Source: Dehalococcoidales bacterium
Lineage (GTDB): Bacteria; Chloroflexota; Dehalococcoidia; Dehalococcoidales; ARS1013
Direction of reading: 5' to 3'
NCBI GenBank assembly: GCA_030641585.1
Contig: DAOWHE010000023.1
Coordinates: 1-5,975 of the forward strand
DNA: 5,975 nucleotides
Shown here: positions 1 to 5,868 of the stretch, one piece after another
Layout: the number at the start of each line of letters is the position of its first letter
Position numbering within the stretch: position 1 is the stretch's first letter
Program-made: the position numbers and the translations under genes
The notes under the pieces: generated by a model
The model's database searches: none
Told to the model about the DNA's origin: nothing
Seen by the model: only the letters and a program-made list of their open reading frames with translations

Positions 1-13
1 CCTTTATAACAAA

Positions 14-40
14 TCCCCCTCCCAACGAGTGAGAGGGGGA
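14..40 (-). terminator. Hairpin downstream of the surface-protein gene, possible terminator
   Basis: TCCCCCTC (14-21) is a perfect complement of GAGGGGGA (33-40), giving an 8-bp GC-rich stem with an 11-nt loop. It begins 18 nt past the stop codon of the leftward surface-protein gene. Read on the minus strand, the stem is followed by TTTGTTATAAAGG, a weak T-rich tract, so intrinsic termination is plausible but not textbook. The right arm and flank (GAGAGGGGGAC, 31-41) also occur at 5887-5897 in the other hairpin region, so this may instead belong to a dispersed palindromic repeat family. Confidence 0.45.
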
Positions 41-57
41 CCTGAAAAGACAGTATC

Positions 58-2451
58 TTAGAACGAGCTATAGGCGGTTCTCATGCCCAGCCAGAAGCCA
101 ATAATAACAACCACCACTACACCCAGCCCGATCAGCAGGTATTTAACCCAATCCCAGGCAAAGCCGCCGATGTAAAATGACCCAACACCTGTCCAAGCAC
201 TCTCATTGGAAGCACCATCTATAGCTTTCACCCGCCAGTAGTAAGGCTCATCTTTACTGACCGACTCCAGCTTCTCCGCCTCAGTCATGGTATATTTTGA
301 TTCGGTAAACCCTGTCTTCTCCAGCACTAAAGTTGTGAAATTCTCGTCCCTGGAAATCTGAAGGGTATAGGTTACACCGCTAGGGTCAGTAACATCTGCC
401 CAGTCAAACTGCACCGGCTGTTTTGGCTTATCCCCCCCCAGTGGTAGCAGTGGCTGTGGTGATGCTGGTGGTGTTGATTCCATGACAAAGGTAAATTGCT
501 CAGCGGTTACACCATCACTGACAGTTATAGTGTGGGCGCCACCAACGCTAGGAGGTATGGTGAAAGTGCCACTAAAGCTGCCGTCAGCACTGGTTATAAT
601 TGGTGCCGTGGGTGTAACAGCAGCATTGTTATAGGTAATGGTTATTGGACTATTGGCACCAAAGCCGGTGCCGCTAACCGTTACCGTATCACCGATATTG
701 CCACTGGTCGGGCTGATGGTAGCCTCGGCCACCACCACAAAGCTGGTGGTGAGACTGCTGGTGCCGTCAGTAACTGTTACCGTGTAGCTGCCAGCCGGGT
801 TAGCCGGCACAAAGAAACCGCCGCTGAAACTACCGTCGGGATTGGTTGTAATCGGTGCCGTGGGAGTAACCGCGACAGTGCCATACAGTATGGTTATTGA
901 CTTGTTGGCGCCAAATCCATAGCCAGCGACTCCAACCCCGCTACCAACGATACCGCTGGTCGGGCTGATGGTAATGCCAGCCACCACCACAAAGCTGGTG
1001 GTGAGACTGCTGGTGCTGTCAGTAACTGTTACCGTGTAGCTGCCTGCCGGAAGTGGCGGAACAAGGAAGCTGCCACTGAAACTACCGTCGGGATTGGTTT
1101 CAATCGGTTCCGTGGGTGTAACCGCGGCAGTGCCATACAGTATGGTTATTGTCTTGTTGGCACCAAAGCCGCTGCCGCTAACGGCTATTTCATCCAACAT
1201 AGCTCCAGTTGTCGGCGTCATGGTCATCTCTGGCTCAACAGTAATAGTTGTCGTGGCTGAACGGCCAATGCCAGCCTCAGCCTTTATGGTGTGACTGCCG
1301 GTGGTGCTGGCGGGAATGGTAAGGCTGCCACTAAGACTGCCATCAGGCCCGGCAGCAACCGTGCCCACGCTGACATTGTCAAAATAGAGGGTTACCGTCG
1401 CACTGGCGCCAAAATCAACGCCGGTAACAGTAACTTCGTCACCGACATTGCCACTGGTCGGAATGACGGTGATAGCCGTATTTATGGTTACGATGACGGT
1501 AAACTCTGCCTCGGCAAAGATGTCATTGTTATCCTCATCCTCAGCCAAGATATCATAGGCGCCTTCGGCTACATCCGGCACGGTAAAGAAGGTATCAAAG
1601 CTGCCGTTACTACCCGCCCTCTTTTCTTTTACCTCATCACCATTAAAGGTGATGACAACATCGCCATACCTATCAAAGCCGGTGCCAATTATGGTGACAT
1701 TGGTACCTGCTTCGCCTTCTTCGGGGTCAATAACTATCTCTGGCACCACGGTAAAGACAAGCTCAAGCTCAGCCAGAGAATCTTCCCCAATTATGGTTAT
1801 GGTATTTTCCCCAAAAGTGCTCTCCGGGATGATAATGAACAGGGTAAATTTACCATCCTCGTCAGCTTCTGTATCTCCGCTGTCTATATCTATCTCATCA
1901 CCGTCGTATTGCACGATGATGACCTCATCGGGGGCGAAGCCGACACCGCTAATCTCAACCTCGGTGCCCACCGTGCCCTCATCGGGTTCAAAGTTAGTAA
2001 TCACGGTAACACCGGTTACGGTAAAGGTGTCCATGGTCCTTATCTGCGTAGACGTGTTTCTGGTCATATAGATATAGTAGGTGCCGCCGTGGACAACTTC
2101 TAAATCATCGCCGTCGGTGAGCTCATCCGGCACCTTGAGATTCATGGTGGAGAAGGTGCCCTCAAAACCGCCAGCCGTTACACTAGCCAAAAACTCATAG
2201 GCGGTAACATCAGTGTCAATATCATCACCCACACCGACATCATCCCCCCCCTGGCTGGAGAAGAAGATATAATACTCCTGCCCTAAAGTTCCCGTGCCAC
2301 TAATATCAAGATCATCGTCGATTGTCCCCTCATCAGGGGCAACGGTTATGGTCTCCGCCAATGCCAAAGCCGGTGACAGCGGCAAAGCCAGCATCAACAG
2401 AGACAGGGTAAGGGCTATCGCAAATATCCTAAAAATCAACTTGTGTTTCAC
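58..2451 (-). CDS. Secreted, membrane-anchored surface protein with tandem IPT/TIG (Ig-like) modules and an FN3-like module
   Basis: The 797-aa product is predicted to be exported and held at the cell surface. The start is GTG (CAC at 2449-2451 on the plus strand), preceded by GGGGAGGT about 6 nt upstream. Residues 1-32 are a signal peptide: basic MKHK, a hydrophobic core, and an A-L-A cleavage motif before E33. About seven beta-sandwich modules follow, at roughly 33-148, 149-237, 238-324, 325-407, 409-492, 493-576 and 577-660. Most open with the IPT/TIG-like pattern 'I..P..G..G..V.I.G.GF' and contain a 'DGSF.G.F.VP' motif. The first three are rich in Asp/Glu; the later ones are rich in Thr/Ser/Gly. 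Residues 661-763 look FN3-like (YTLQIS, YYWRVKAID). Residues about 771-790 form one transmembrane helix, followed by the short tail RTAYSSF. No enzymatic motif is seen, so adhesion or a cell-envelope scaffold role is inference. It lies 31 bp downstream of a small HTH gene and is probably co-transcribed with it. Structure confidence is high; function is unknown. Confidence 0.9.
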   Translation of the reverse strand: MKHKLIFRIFAIALTLSLLMLALPLSPALALAETITVAPDEGTIDDDLDISGTGTLGQEYYIFFSSQGGDDVGVGDDIDTDVTAYEFLASVTAGGFEGTFSTMNLKVPDELTDGDDLEVVHGGTYYIYMTRNTSTQIRTMDTFTVTGVTVITNFEPDEGTVGTEVEISGVGFAPDEVIIVQYDGDEIDIDSGDTEADEDGKFTLFIIIPESTFGENTITIIGEDSLAELELVFTVVPEIVIDPEEGEAGTNVTIIGTGFDRYGDVVITFNGDEVKEKRAGSNGSFDTFFTVPDVAEGAYDILAEDEDNNDIFAEAEFTVIVTINTAITVIPTSGNVGDEVTVTGVDFGASATVTLYFDNVSVGTVAAGPDGSLSGSLTIPASTTGSHTIKAEAGIGRSATTTITVEPEMTMTPTTGAMLDEIAVSGSGFGANKTITILYGTAAVTPTEPIETNPDGSFSGSFLVPPLPAGSYTVTVTDSTSSLTTSFVVVAGITISPTSGIVGSGVGVAGYGFGANKSITILYGTVAVTPTAPITTNPDGSFSGGFFVPANPAGSYTVTVTDGTSSLTTSFVVVAEATISPTSGNIGDTVTVSGTGFGANSPITITYNNAAVTPTAPIITSADGSFSGTFTIPPSVGGAHTITVSDGVTAEQFTFVMESTPPASPQPLLPLGGDKPKQPVQFDWADVTDPSGVTYTLQISRDENFTTLVLEKTGFTESKYTMTEAEKLESVSKDEPYYWRVKAIDGASNESAWTGVGSFYIGGFAWDWVKYLLIGLGVVVVVIIGFWLGMRTAYSSF
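472..1227 (-). repeat. Three tandem 252-bp (84-aa) repeats inside the surface-protein gene
   Basis: The units are 976-1227, 724-975 and 472-723, coding for residues 409-492, 493-576 and 577-660. They stay in frame with a constant 84-residue spacing between the P-T-[ST]-G motifs (P413, P497, P581). The first two units are close at the DNA level: 728-764 is identical to 980-1016, and after one mismatch 766-792 is identical to 1018-1044. The third unit (472-723) is more diverged. The pattern suggests module gain by recent tandem duplication. Confidence 0.9.
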
Positions 2452-2482
2452 TTTTCTACCTCCCCTTATTTACCAGATTTTA

Positions 2483-2686
2483 TCATATTAACCTTTTTTT
2501 AGCACCACGCCTCGGGATATAAGTCCCGGCAAAGTTGTCAAGAGCTTCTTTGTCAATCAGCCAGGTATTATGCACCTTCACCGCCGGTAAATCCTTCTGT
2601 CGGCACAAACGCTTCACCGTCTCCGGGTGAATCCCAAGACGATGACCGGCTTCTATCACATTAAAGTAGTTATCTAAAGGAACCAT
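2483..2686 (-). CDS. Small winged-HTH DNA-binding protein (excisionase / MerR-like, HTH_17 type)
   Basis: The 67-aa protein consists of one DNA-binding domain. Residues about 8-29 (FNVIEAGHRLGIHPETVKRL, then CR) form the helix-turn-helix, with the 'A...LGI...TVKRL' pattern of excisionase-family domains. Residues 33-52 (LPAVKVHNTWLIDKEALDNF) match the wing and the helix after it. A basic tail (RRGAKKR) ends the protein. The ATG start at 2684-2686 has no clear Shine-Dalgarno sequence, and its leader is only about 19 nt from the predicted promoter. It sits between a divergent phage-type operon and the surface-protein gene, which it precedes by 31 bp. Possible roles are a recombination directionality factor, a prophage regulator, or a host regulator of the surface gene. 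No integrase is visible, so an excisionase role is not shown. The 9-bp direct repeats around its own promoter could be its binding sites (inference). Confidence 0.8.
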   Translation of the reverse strand: MVPLDNYFNVIEAGHRLGIHPETVKRLCRQKDLPAVKVHNTWLIDKEALDNFAGTYIPRRGAKKRLI

Positions 2687-2698
2687 AATAAACTATTA

Positions 2699-2741
2699 CT
2701 TTGTCAAAACAATAATAACGCCCATAAACCCCCTTTGTCAA
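2699..2741. repeat. Direct repeat CTTTGTCAA (two copies) around the leftward promoter
   Basis: CTTTGTCAA occurs at 2699-2707 and 2733-2741, 34 bp apart start to start, or about three helical turns. On the minus strand each copy reads TTGACAAAG. The upstream copy is the -35 box of the leftward promoter, and the second lies at the predicted transcript start and leader. The arrangement would suit an autoregulatory binding site, but a chance recurrence of a -35-like sequence cannot be excluded. Confidence 0.5.
2712..2741 (-). promoter_or_regulatory. Leftward sigma70-type promoter for the HTH and surface-protein genes
   Basis: On the minus strand, TTGACA (2741-2736) is followed after 18 bp by TATTAT (2717-2712). 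The -35 matches consensus exactly and the -10 is close to it. Transcription would start near 2705, giving a leader of about 19 nt before the ATG at 2686. The only other gene before the hairpin at 14-40 is the surface protein, so a two-gene transcript is expected. Confidence 0.6.
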
Positions 2742-2744
2742 GCC

Positions 2745-2754
2745 ACATTAATGT
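2745..2754. promoter_or_regulatory. 10-bp palindrome ACATTAATGT just upstream of the leftward -35 box
   Basis: The sequence is a perfect palindrome and ends 3 bp from the leftward -35 element. Its position suits an activator or repressor site. It is short and lies in AT-rich DNA, so it may be coincidental. Confidence 0.3.
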
Positions 2755-2863
2755 TAAAAATAATAACGAAATCAAAGCCAAAAGGTTAGTGCCAGCTAAC
2801 GGGGATAAGGCAAAAACAAAAAATATATACCGGATGGAAAAACCGAAATACGCCAATATTCTG

Positions 2864-2893
2864 TTGACTTAATTAGCACATATGTGCTATTCT
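2864..2893 (+). promoter_or_regulatory. Rightward sigma70-type promoter for the phage-type operon
   Basis: TTGACT (2864-2869), an 18-bp spacer and TATTCT (2888-2893) form a plausible sigma70-type promoter. It lies 34 bp upstream of the ATG of the Cys-rich HTH gene, so transcription would start near 2900 with a leader of about 28 nt. The genes that follow are closely spaced on the same strand to 5824, so this promoter probably drives all of them. Confidence 0.65.
2874..2889. promoter_or_regulatory. Perfect 16-bp palindromic operator inside the rightward promoter, SOS-box-like
   Basis: TAGCACATATGTGCTA is its own reverse complement. It fills most of the -35/-10 spacer and covers the first two bases of the -10 box, where a bound dimer would block RNA polymerase. 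The central ACATATGT is the core of the Gram-positive LexA (SOS) box consensus GAACATATGTTC; here the outer bases are GC..GC instead of GA..TC. A LexA-type or phage repressor is therefore a reasonable candidate (inference). The local 67-aa HTH protein is another possible binder, although winged excisionase-type proteins more often bind direct repeats. Confidence 0.65.
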
Positions 2894-2927
2894 GGCAGCA
2901 TCCGCTAGCCCCCCGACTTAAAGAGTT

Positions 2928-3266
2928 ATGGACCAAGAGCAAACCTTTAATACCCACCTGGATTTACCGCCGGAGTACTGCCATTATCAGGATAATGGTT
3001 GTGAGCTTGGCCAGTCCTGTCTTAACTGCCCGCTGCCAATATGTGTCTATGATGAGCCCGGTGGCCGGCAGCGCTGGCTTAAAAGGCAGCGGGACAGGGA
3101 GCTGGTAAAACTATCTGAAAAAGAGGGTAAACGAGCCAAGGAACTGGCAACGATGTTCGGCATCAGCCAGCGTACCGTTCAGCGAGCATTAAAGAATTCC
3201 CTGTCCGCCCCACCCCCTTATCAAGAAGATTGGCCGGATGATTTGCTAGAGAGGACTGGAAAATGA
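2928..3266 (+). CDS. Cys-rich helix-turn-helix protein, first gene of the phage-type operon
   Basis: The 112-aa protein has two visible parts. Residues 18-39 carry five cysteines (C18, C25, C31, C34, C39; spacing C-x6-C-x5-C-x2-C-x4-C, with CLNCPLPIC at the core), which suggests a metal-binding knuckle or an Fe-S/redox site. Residues about 67-90 (GKRAKELATMFGISQRTVQRAL) form a resolvase/homeodomain-like HTH, preceded by a basic, probably helical linker (RQRWLKRQRDREL). The ATG at 2928 has a modest AAAGAG upstream and lies 34 bp after the predicted -10. It overlaps the portal gene by 4 bp (ATGA), so translation is probably coupled. The position just before a portal gene is where a small terminase often sits, and TerS proteins have an HTH, but the usual oligomerisation region is not evident. 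It could equally be a regulator. I recall similar proteins from Chloroflexota sequence, which is not checked here. Confidence 0.75.
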   Translation: MDQEQTFNTHLDLPPEYCHYQDNGCELGQSCLNCPLPICVYDEPGGRQRWLKRQRDRELVKLSEKEGKRAKELATMFGISQRTVQRALKNSLSAPPPYQEDWPDDLLERTGK

Positions 3267-4648
3267 ATGATGGCTTTAACCCGACGGAGCTAAAACAGCA
3301 CGATTTTGAAAGGCTCAAGGGCTATAAGGAGCTACTTGATTTCTACCACGGTCATCAGTGGCCGGGCTACCGGGGCCGGGGTGAGAAACGGCTGACCTTC
3401 AACTACGCCAAGGTAGTCATTGACAAGGTTACCTCATATCTGATGTCCGGCAACAACCTTACTGTTGCGGCAGTAGAGGACTCAGACGAGGCTAGAGCCG
3501 AAGCCAAGAGAGCTGAAGCTGCTCTCAGGCGGGTGTATGAGGAGAATAACCTGGAGCAGCTTGACTTCGACACCGAGATTGATTGCGCCATCCTCGGTGA
3601 TGCCTGCTTCAAGGTTACCTGGGACGCCGAGAAAAAGGGTGTCCGCATTACTGCTCCCGATATTCAGGGCATCTACGCCTGGTGGCTGGGGGATGATACC
3701 TCAAGGGTATGGAGAATAGCCTCAAAGTACAGCCTCACCCGAGAAGAGGTAGAAATCATATATCAGGTAAAAGCCAAGGGCAAGACGGCCACCTTGATAG
3801 AGCTATGGACAGACCAAGAGTTTCAGCTCTGGATTGACGATGCTCAGCTGGAGAAGAAGCCCAATCCTTATGGCTTTATCCCGTTTGTCATCTACCCGAA
3901 CTTAAGAGAACCGAAGAAATTCTGGGGCATCTCTGACCTGCCCCAGCTCATGGAGCCACAGCGGGAGCTTAACCGGGCAATGAGCCAGCTATCAAGGATA
4001 CTGGAGCTATCCGGCAACCCCATTGCCGTTCTGGAGAATGTGGAGGAGTCCGAGGACATCGCGGTTAGACCGGGGGCGGTATGGAATATACCTGAGGATG
4101 CCAAAGCCTATCTACTCGACCTACTACAAGGCGGCGGTGTTAGCCTGCACATCAACTATATTGACCTTTTGTATCGGACACTTCATGACATAGCCGAATC
4201 ACCCAGAGCCGCCTTTGGTGGCACCACCCAGGACTTATCAGGGGTAGCCCTTGAGATTGAACTCCAGCCGCTACTTCAGAAGGTGTGGCGCAAGAGGCTC
4301 ATCAGGACAGCTGCCTATAAGCAGAGAGCCCGTCTTATCTTGAAGCTCCTTGAGAAATACCAGAATGAGAGCTTTGGCAATTACCATCCGGGGGTAGTCT
4401 GGAACCCGGTGCTACCCCGAGATTTAGCCAGGCTGGTTGCCAATGAGCAGACACTGGTTCAGAACGGTATCCACTCAAGGCAACGGGCTATGTATGAGGT
4501 TGGAATTAAAGACCCAAAGACAGAGTTTAACCAGTGGCTTGAGGAAAGGGAAGCTATCCTCAAGATGAACCGGGAGTTTAACGCCAGGTCTACCAGGGGC
4601 GGAGGGCGAGAGAGAGCTAATGAGCCCCAGGCAGAGCTCACTTATTAG
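3263..4648 (+). CDS. Phage portal protein, SPP1 gp6-like family
   Basis: The 461-aa protein resembles SPP1-type portal proteins (about 450-510 aa). In tailed phages these form the dodecameric ring at one capsid vertex through which DNA is packaged and ejected. Characteristic stretches are an N-terminal 'RLKGYKELLDFYHGHQW' region (17-33), 'NYAKVVIDKVTSYLMSG' (47-63), the 'NPYGFIPFVIYPN' strand (201-213), 'FWGISDLPQLMEPQRELNRA' (220-239) and 'LSGNPIAVLENVEE' (249-262). 'ESPRAAFGG..QDLSGVALEI' (312-332) and the C-terminal helical 'NPVLPRDLARLVANEQTLVQ' (381-400) complete the pattern. The reading frame is intact and ends with tandem TAG TAG stops. The start overlaps the HTH gene by 4 bp, with GAGAGGAC upstream. 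No large terminase precedes it and no MuF-like or capsid gene follows it directly, which is unusual. Confidence 0.9.
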   Translation: MNDGFNPTELKQHDFERLKGYKELLDFYHGHQWPGYRGRGEKRLTFNYAKVVIDKVTSYLMSGNNLTVAAVEDSDEARAEAKRAEAALRRVYEENNLEQLDFDTEIDCAILGDACFKVTWDAEKKGVRITAPDIQGIYAWWLGDDTSRVWRIASKYSLTREEVEIIYQVKAKGKTATLIELWTDQEFQLWIDDAQLEKKPNPYGFIPFVIYPNLREPKKFWGISDLPQLMEPQRELNRAMSQLSRILELSGNPIAVLENVEESEDIAVRPGAVWNIPEDAKAYLLDLLQGGGVSLHINYIDLLYRTLHDIAESPRAAFGGTTQDLSGVALEIELQPLLQKVWRKRLIRTAAYKQRARLILKLLEKYQNESFGNYHPGVVWNPVLPRDLARLVANEQTLVQNGIHSRQRAMYEVGIKDPKTEFNQWLEEREAILKMNREFNARSTRGGGRERANEPQAELTY

Positions 4649-4667
4649 TAGCTTAAGGAGGTAGATT

Positions 4668-5009
4668 ATGGGAGAAACTTATGCAACCCAACCCAAGCTC
4701 CACCGGAGCAATGTTACCACTGTTGACGCTACCGACCCGGCCGATACCTCAGGAGCCATTTCAAGCAAAGGGTATAAGGAGTGCCGTTTTGATATCACCA
4801 TCACCGGCACTGACCTAACTAGCCTTGAGACTCAAGTTCTCTTCTGGAACCCGAGGCAGGAGAATTGGTGGGGTGGTGGTAAGAGGACTTTCACCTCTAC
4901 CAGGCGACATGCCCTGGTGGTCGATTCAAGAGGAGCCACTATATTCCTTAAGGTAACCGCTTTTAATGGGACATCGTTCTCCCTATCAGCGGATTATGTC
5001 TTAAGCTAG
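4668..5009 (+). CDS. Hypothetical beta-rich protein in a phage structural operon
   Basis: The 113-aa protein has no family I recognise. It has no signal peptide, membrane segment or enzymatic motif. Alternating hydrophobic strands (CRFDITITG, TQVLFWNP, HALVVDS, TIFLKVTAFNG, SFSLSADYVL) suggest a compact beta-sandwich. The first 35 residues are low in hydrophobics and rich in Thr/Asp/Ala (TTVDATDPADTSGA), probably an extended arm. This architecture suits a head decoration, head-tail joining or tail-associated protein. A very strong ribosome binding site (AAGGAGGT, 4654-4661) with 5-nt spacing predicts high expression, as for a structural subunit. It begins 19 bp after the portal stop. The next gene's AGGAGG overlaps its stop codon. 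Confidence 0.75.
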   Translation: MGETYATQPKLHRSNVTTVDATDPADTSGAISSKGYKECRFDITITGTDLTSLETQVLFWNPRQENWWGGGKRTFTSTRRHALVVDSRGATIFLKVTAFNGTSFSLSADYVLS

Positions 5010-5019
5010 GAGGCAAAAC

Positions 5020-5184
5020 GTGCTTAAACTAGCCGGAGAGAAACTTGCGGGACAACTGGCTGACCACGAAGCCGACCTTTCCGCCCATACCTATGAGCTG
5101 GGTGGAAAGCTGAAGACAGGGGAATACTGCGGTTTTCGGGCCGGTGCAGGAACTGCCGCTCCACTTGTTGCCAAAAGGGGGTGA
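5020..5184 (+). CDS. Small 54-aa protein, GTG start, possible truncated virion protein
   Basis: The frame starts with GTG at 5020, 6 nt after a perfect AGGAGG (5008-5013) that overlaps the previous stop codon, and ends with TGA at 5182. The product begins MLKLAGEKLAGQLADHEADL, and residues about 3-32 are amphipathic and probably helical. The C-terminal half is Gly/Ala-rich with no hydrophobic segment. The phrase HEADLSAHTYELGGKLKTGEY resembles, from memory, N-terminal portions of longer tail- or fibre-type proteins, so this could be a truncated remnant as well as a genuine small protein. The excellent ribosome binding site and tight packing (10 bp after one gene, 7 bp before the next) support real translation. 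Confidence 0.65.
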   Translation: MLKLAGEKLAGQLADHEADLSAHTYELGGKLKTGEYCGFRAGAGTAAPLVAKRG

Positions 5185-5191
5185 GGTAGAT

Positions 5192-5824
5192 ATGAACCTA
5201 ACCGAAATGAGAACCATGGTCCGGCTTGACCTTCATGATGAGGACGCCGCCAACTACCGCTGGAGCGACAATGAGCTGGATAGGCATATTGCCCACGCCG
5301 TTAAGGACTTCTCCGAGGCTATTCCCCTGGAACAGAAGGGAGTCAAAGCCACAACCTCAGGCTCCAGGGAGCTTGATATATCCACCCTGACCAACTGTAT
5401 CATGGTCCAAGCGGCAGAATACCCGGTAGATAGGTTTCCCAAGGAATTTCAGCGGTTTTCCCTGTGGGGAGACACACTAACCCTGCTTGGCGATGAAGTA
5501 CCTGACGGCGGGGACGCCTATATCTACTACGGCAAGCTCCATACCCTTGATGCCACCTCCTCAACCATCCCCACCTGGCTTGAAGACCCAATTGCTATCG
5601 GCGCTTGTGGCTACGCCGCCGTGGAATGGGCCGCTTTCGCCATTAACCGTGTTAATGTCGGCGGCACCATAACAGCCGAGGAGTTCCTCGACTGGGGTAA
5701 GGAGAGGCTCAAATACTTCAGGCAGGAGCTCAAACGGTTGGGGCGGAGGAACCGGGCCAGAATAAGCCAGCTCTATAAGCCCTACTACCCAGTGGTGTCC
5801 AAAACTACCGATTATGGTCCCTAA
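5192..5824 (+). CDS. Head-tail adaptor/connector-like phage protein
   Basis: The 210-aa product begins MNLTEMRTMVRLDLHD, then 'YRWSDNELDRHIAHAVKDFSEAIP' (22-45). This 'L..MR.MVR..L.D....RWSD.ELDR.I..A' layout is typical of phage head-completion/connector (gp6-like) proteins, which sit under the portal and form the surface that receives the tail. A middle beta-rich part (52-113, ending YIYYG) is followed by a helical part (131-195: WLEDPIAIGACGYAAVEWAA, then KERLKYFRQELKRLGRRNRA), also usual for these proteins, with a basic C-terminus. I place the start at the ATG at 5192. It has GGGGGTGAGGT just upstream and the family-like N-terminus begins there. An in-frame ATG at 5144 would add 16 residues lying inside the preceding small gene and has no convincing ribosome binding site. 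Family assignment rests on pattern recognition only. Confidence 0.7.
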   Translation: MNLTEMRTMVRLDLHDEDAANYRWSDNELDRHIAHAVKDFSEAIPLEQKGVKATTSGSRELDISTLTNCIMVQAAEYPVDRFPKEFQRFSLWGDTLTLLGDEVPDGGDAYIYYGKLHTLDATSSTIPTWLEDPIAIGACGYAAVEWAAFAINRVNVGGTITAEEFLDWGKERLKYFRQELKRLGRRNRARISQLYKPYYPVVSKTTDYGP

Positions 5825-5836
5825 TTATAGGGTAGC

Positions 5837-5859
5837 TTGAAGGGGCAAAGCTCCTTCAA
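5837..5859 (+). other. Hairpin directly after the adaptor gene
   Basis: TTGAAGGGG (5837-5845) pairs with CTCCTTCAA (5851-5859), giving a 9-bp stem with one G-U pair. It starts 13 nt after the stop codon. No run of T follows, so it is not a standard intrinsic terminator, but it could stabilise the mRNA end, slow transcription, or be part of a repeat element with the next hairpin. Confidence 0.5.
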
Positions 5860-5868
5860 AACCTCTCT

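Noticed and set aside
731..750. Inverted repeat ACCACCA...TGGTGGT within the surface-protein gene (repeated 252 bp further on)
   Set aside because: It is explained by the coding of the conserved T-S-F-V-V-V-A stretch in the repeated modules, and there is no sign of a separate function.
496..900. A 134-codon plus-strand frame opposite the repeat modules
   Set aside because: It is antisense to the tandem repeats, and its translation simply mirrors the repeat period (TGRADGS, then similar phrases).
472..1227. Regular repeats considered as a CRISPR array
   Set aside because: The period is 252 bp, in frame, with no short identical repeats separated by unique spacers. It is a protein module duplication.
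1291..2103. A 270-codon open frame on the plus strand, opposite the surface-protein gene
   Set aside because: It lies wholly antisense to a gene with clear signal peptide, domains and anchor. Its translation is low-complexity with no recognisable domain, so it is a by-product of the repetitive coding strand.
2785..2800. Inverted repeat GTTAG-TGCCAG-CTAAC in the divergent region
   Set aside because: The arms are only 5 bp and do not sit at either promoter, so this is too weak to call as a site.
2884..3108. A 74-codon plus-strand frame overlapping the start of the Cys-rich HTH gene
   Set aside because: Its start lies inside the palindromic operator and promoter, upstream of the likely transcript start. 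It has no ribosome binding site and no domain.
5144..5191. An upstream in-frame ATG extending the adaptor protein by 16 residues
   Set aside because: The extension lies inside the 54-aa gene and lacks a good ribosome binding site. The ATG at 5192 has one, and the family-like N-terminus begins there.
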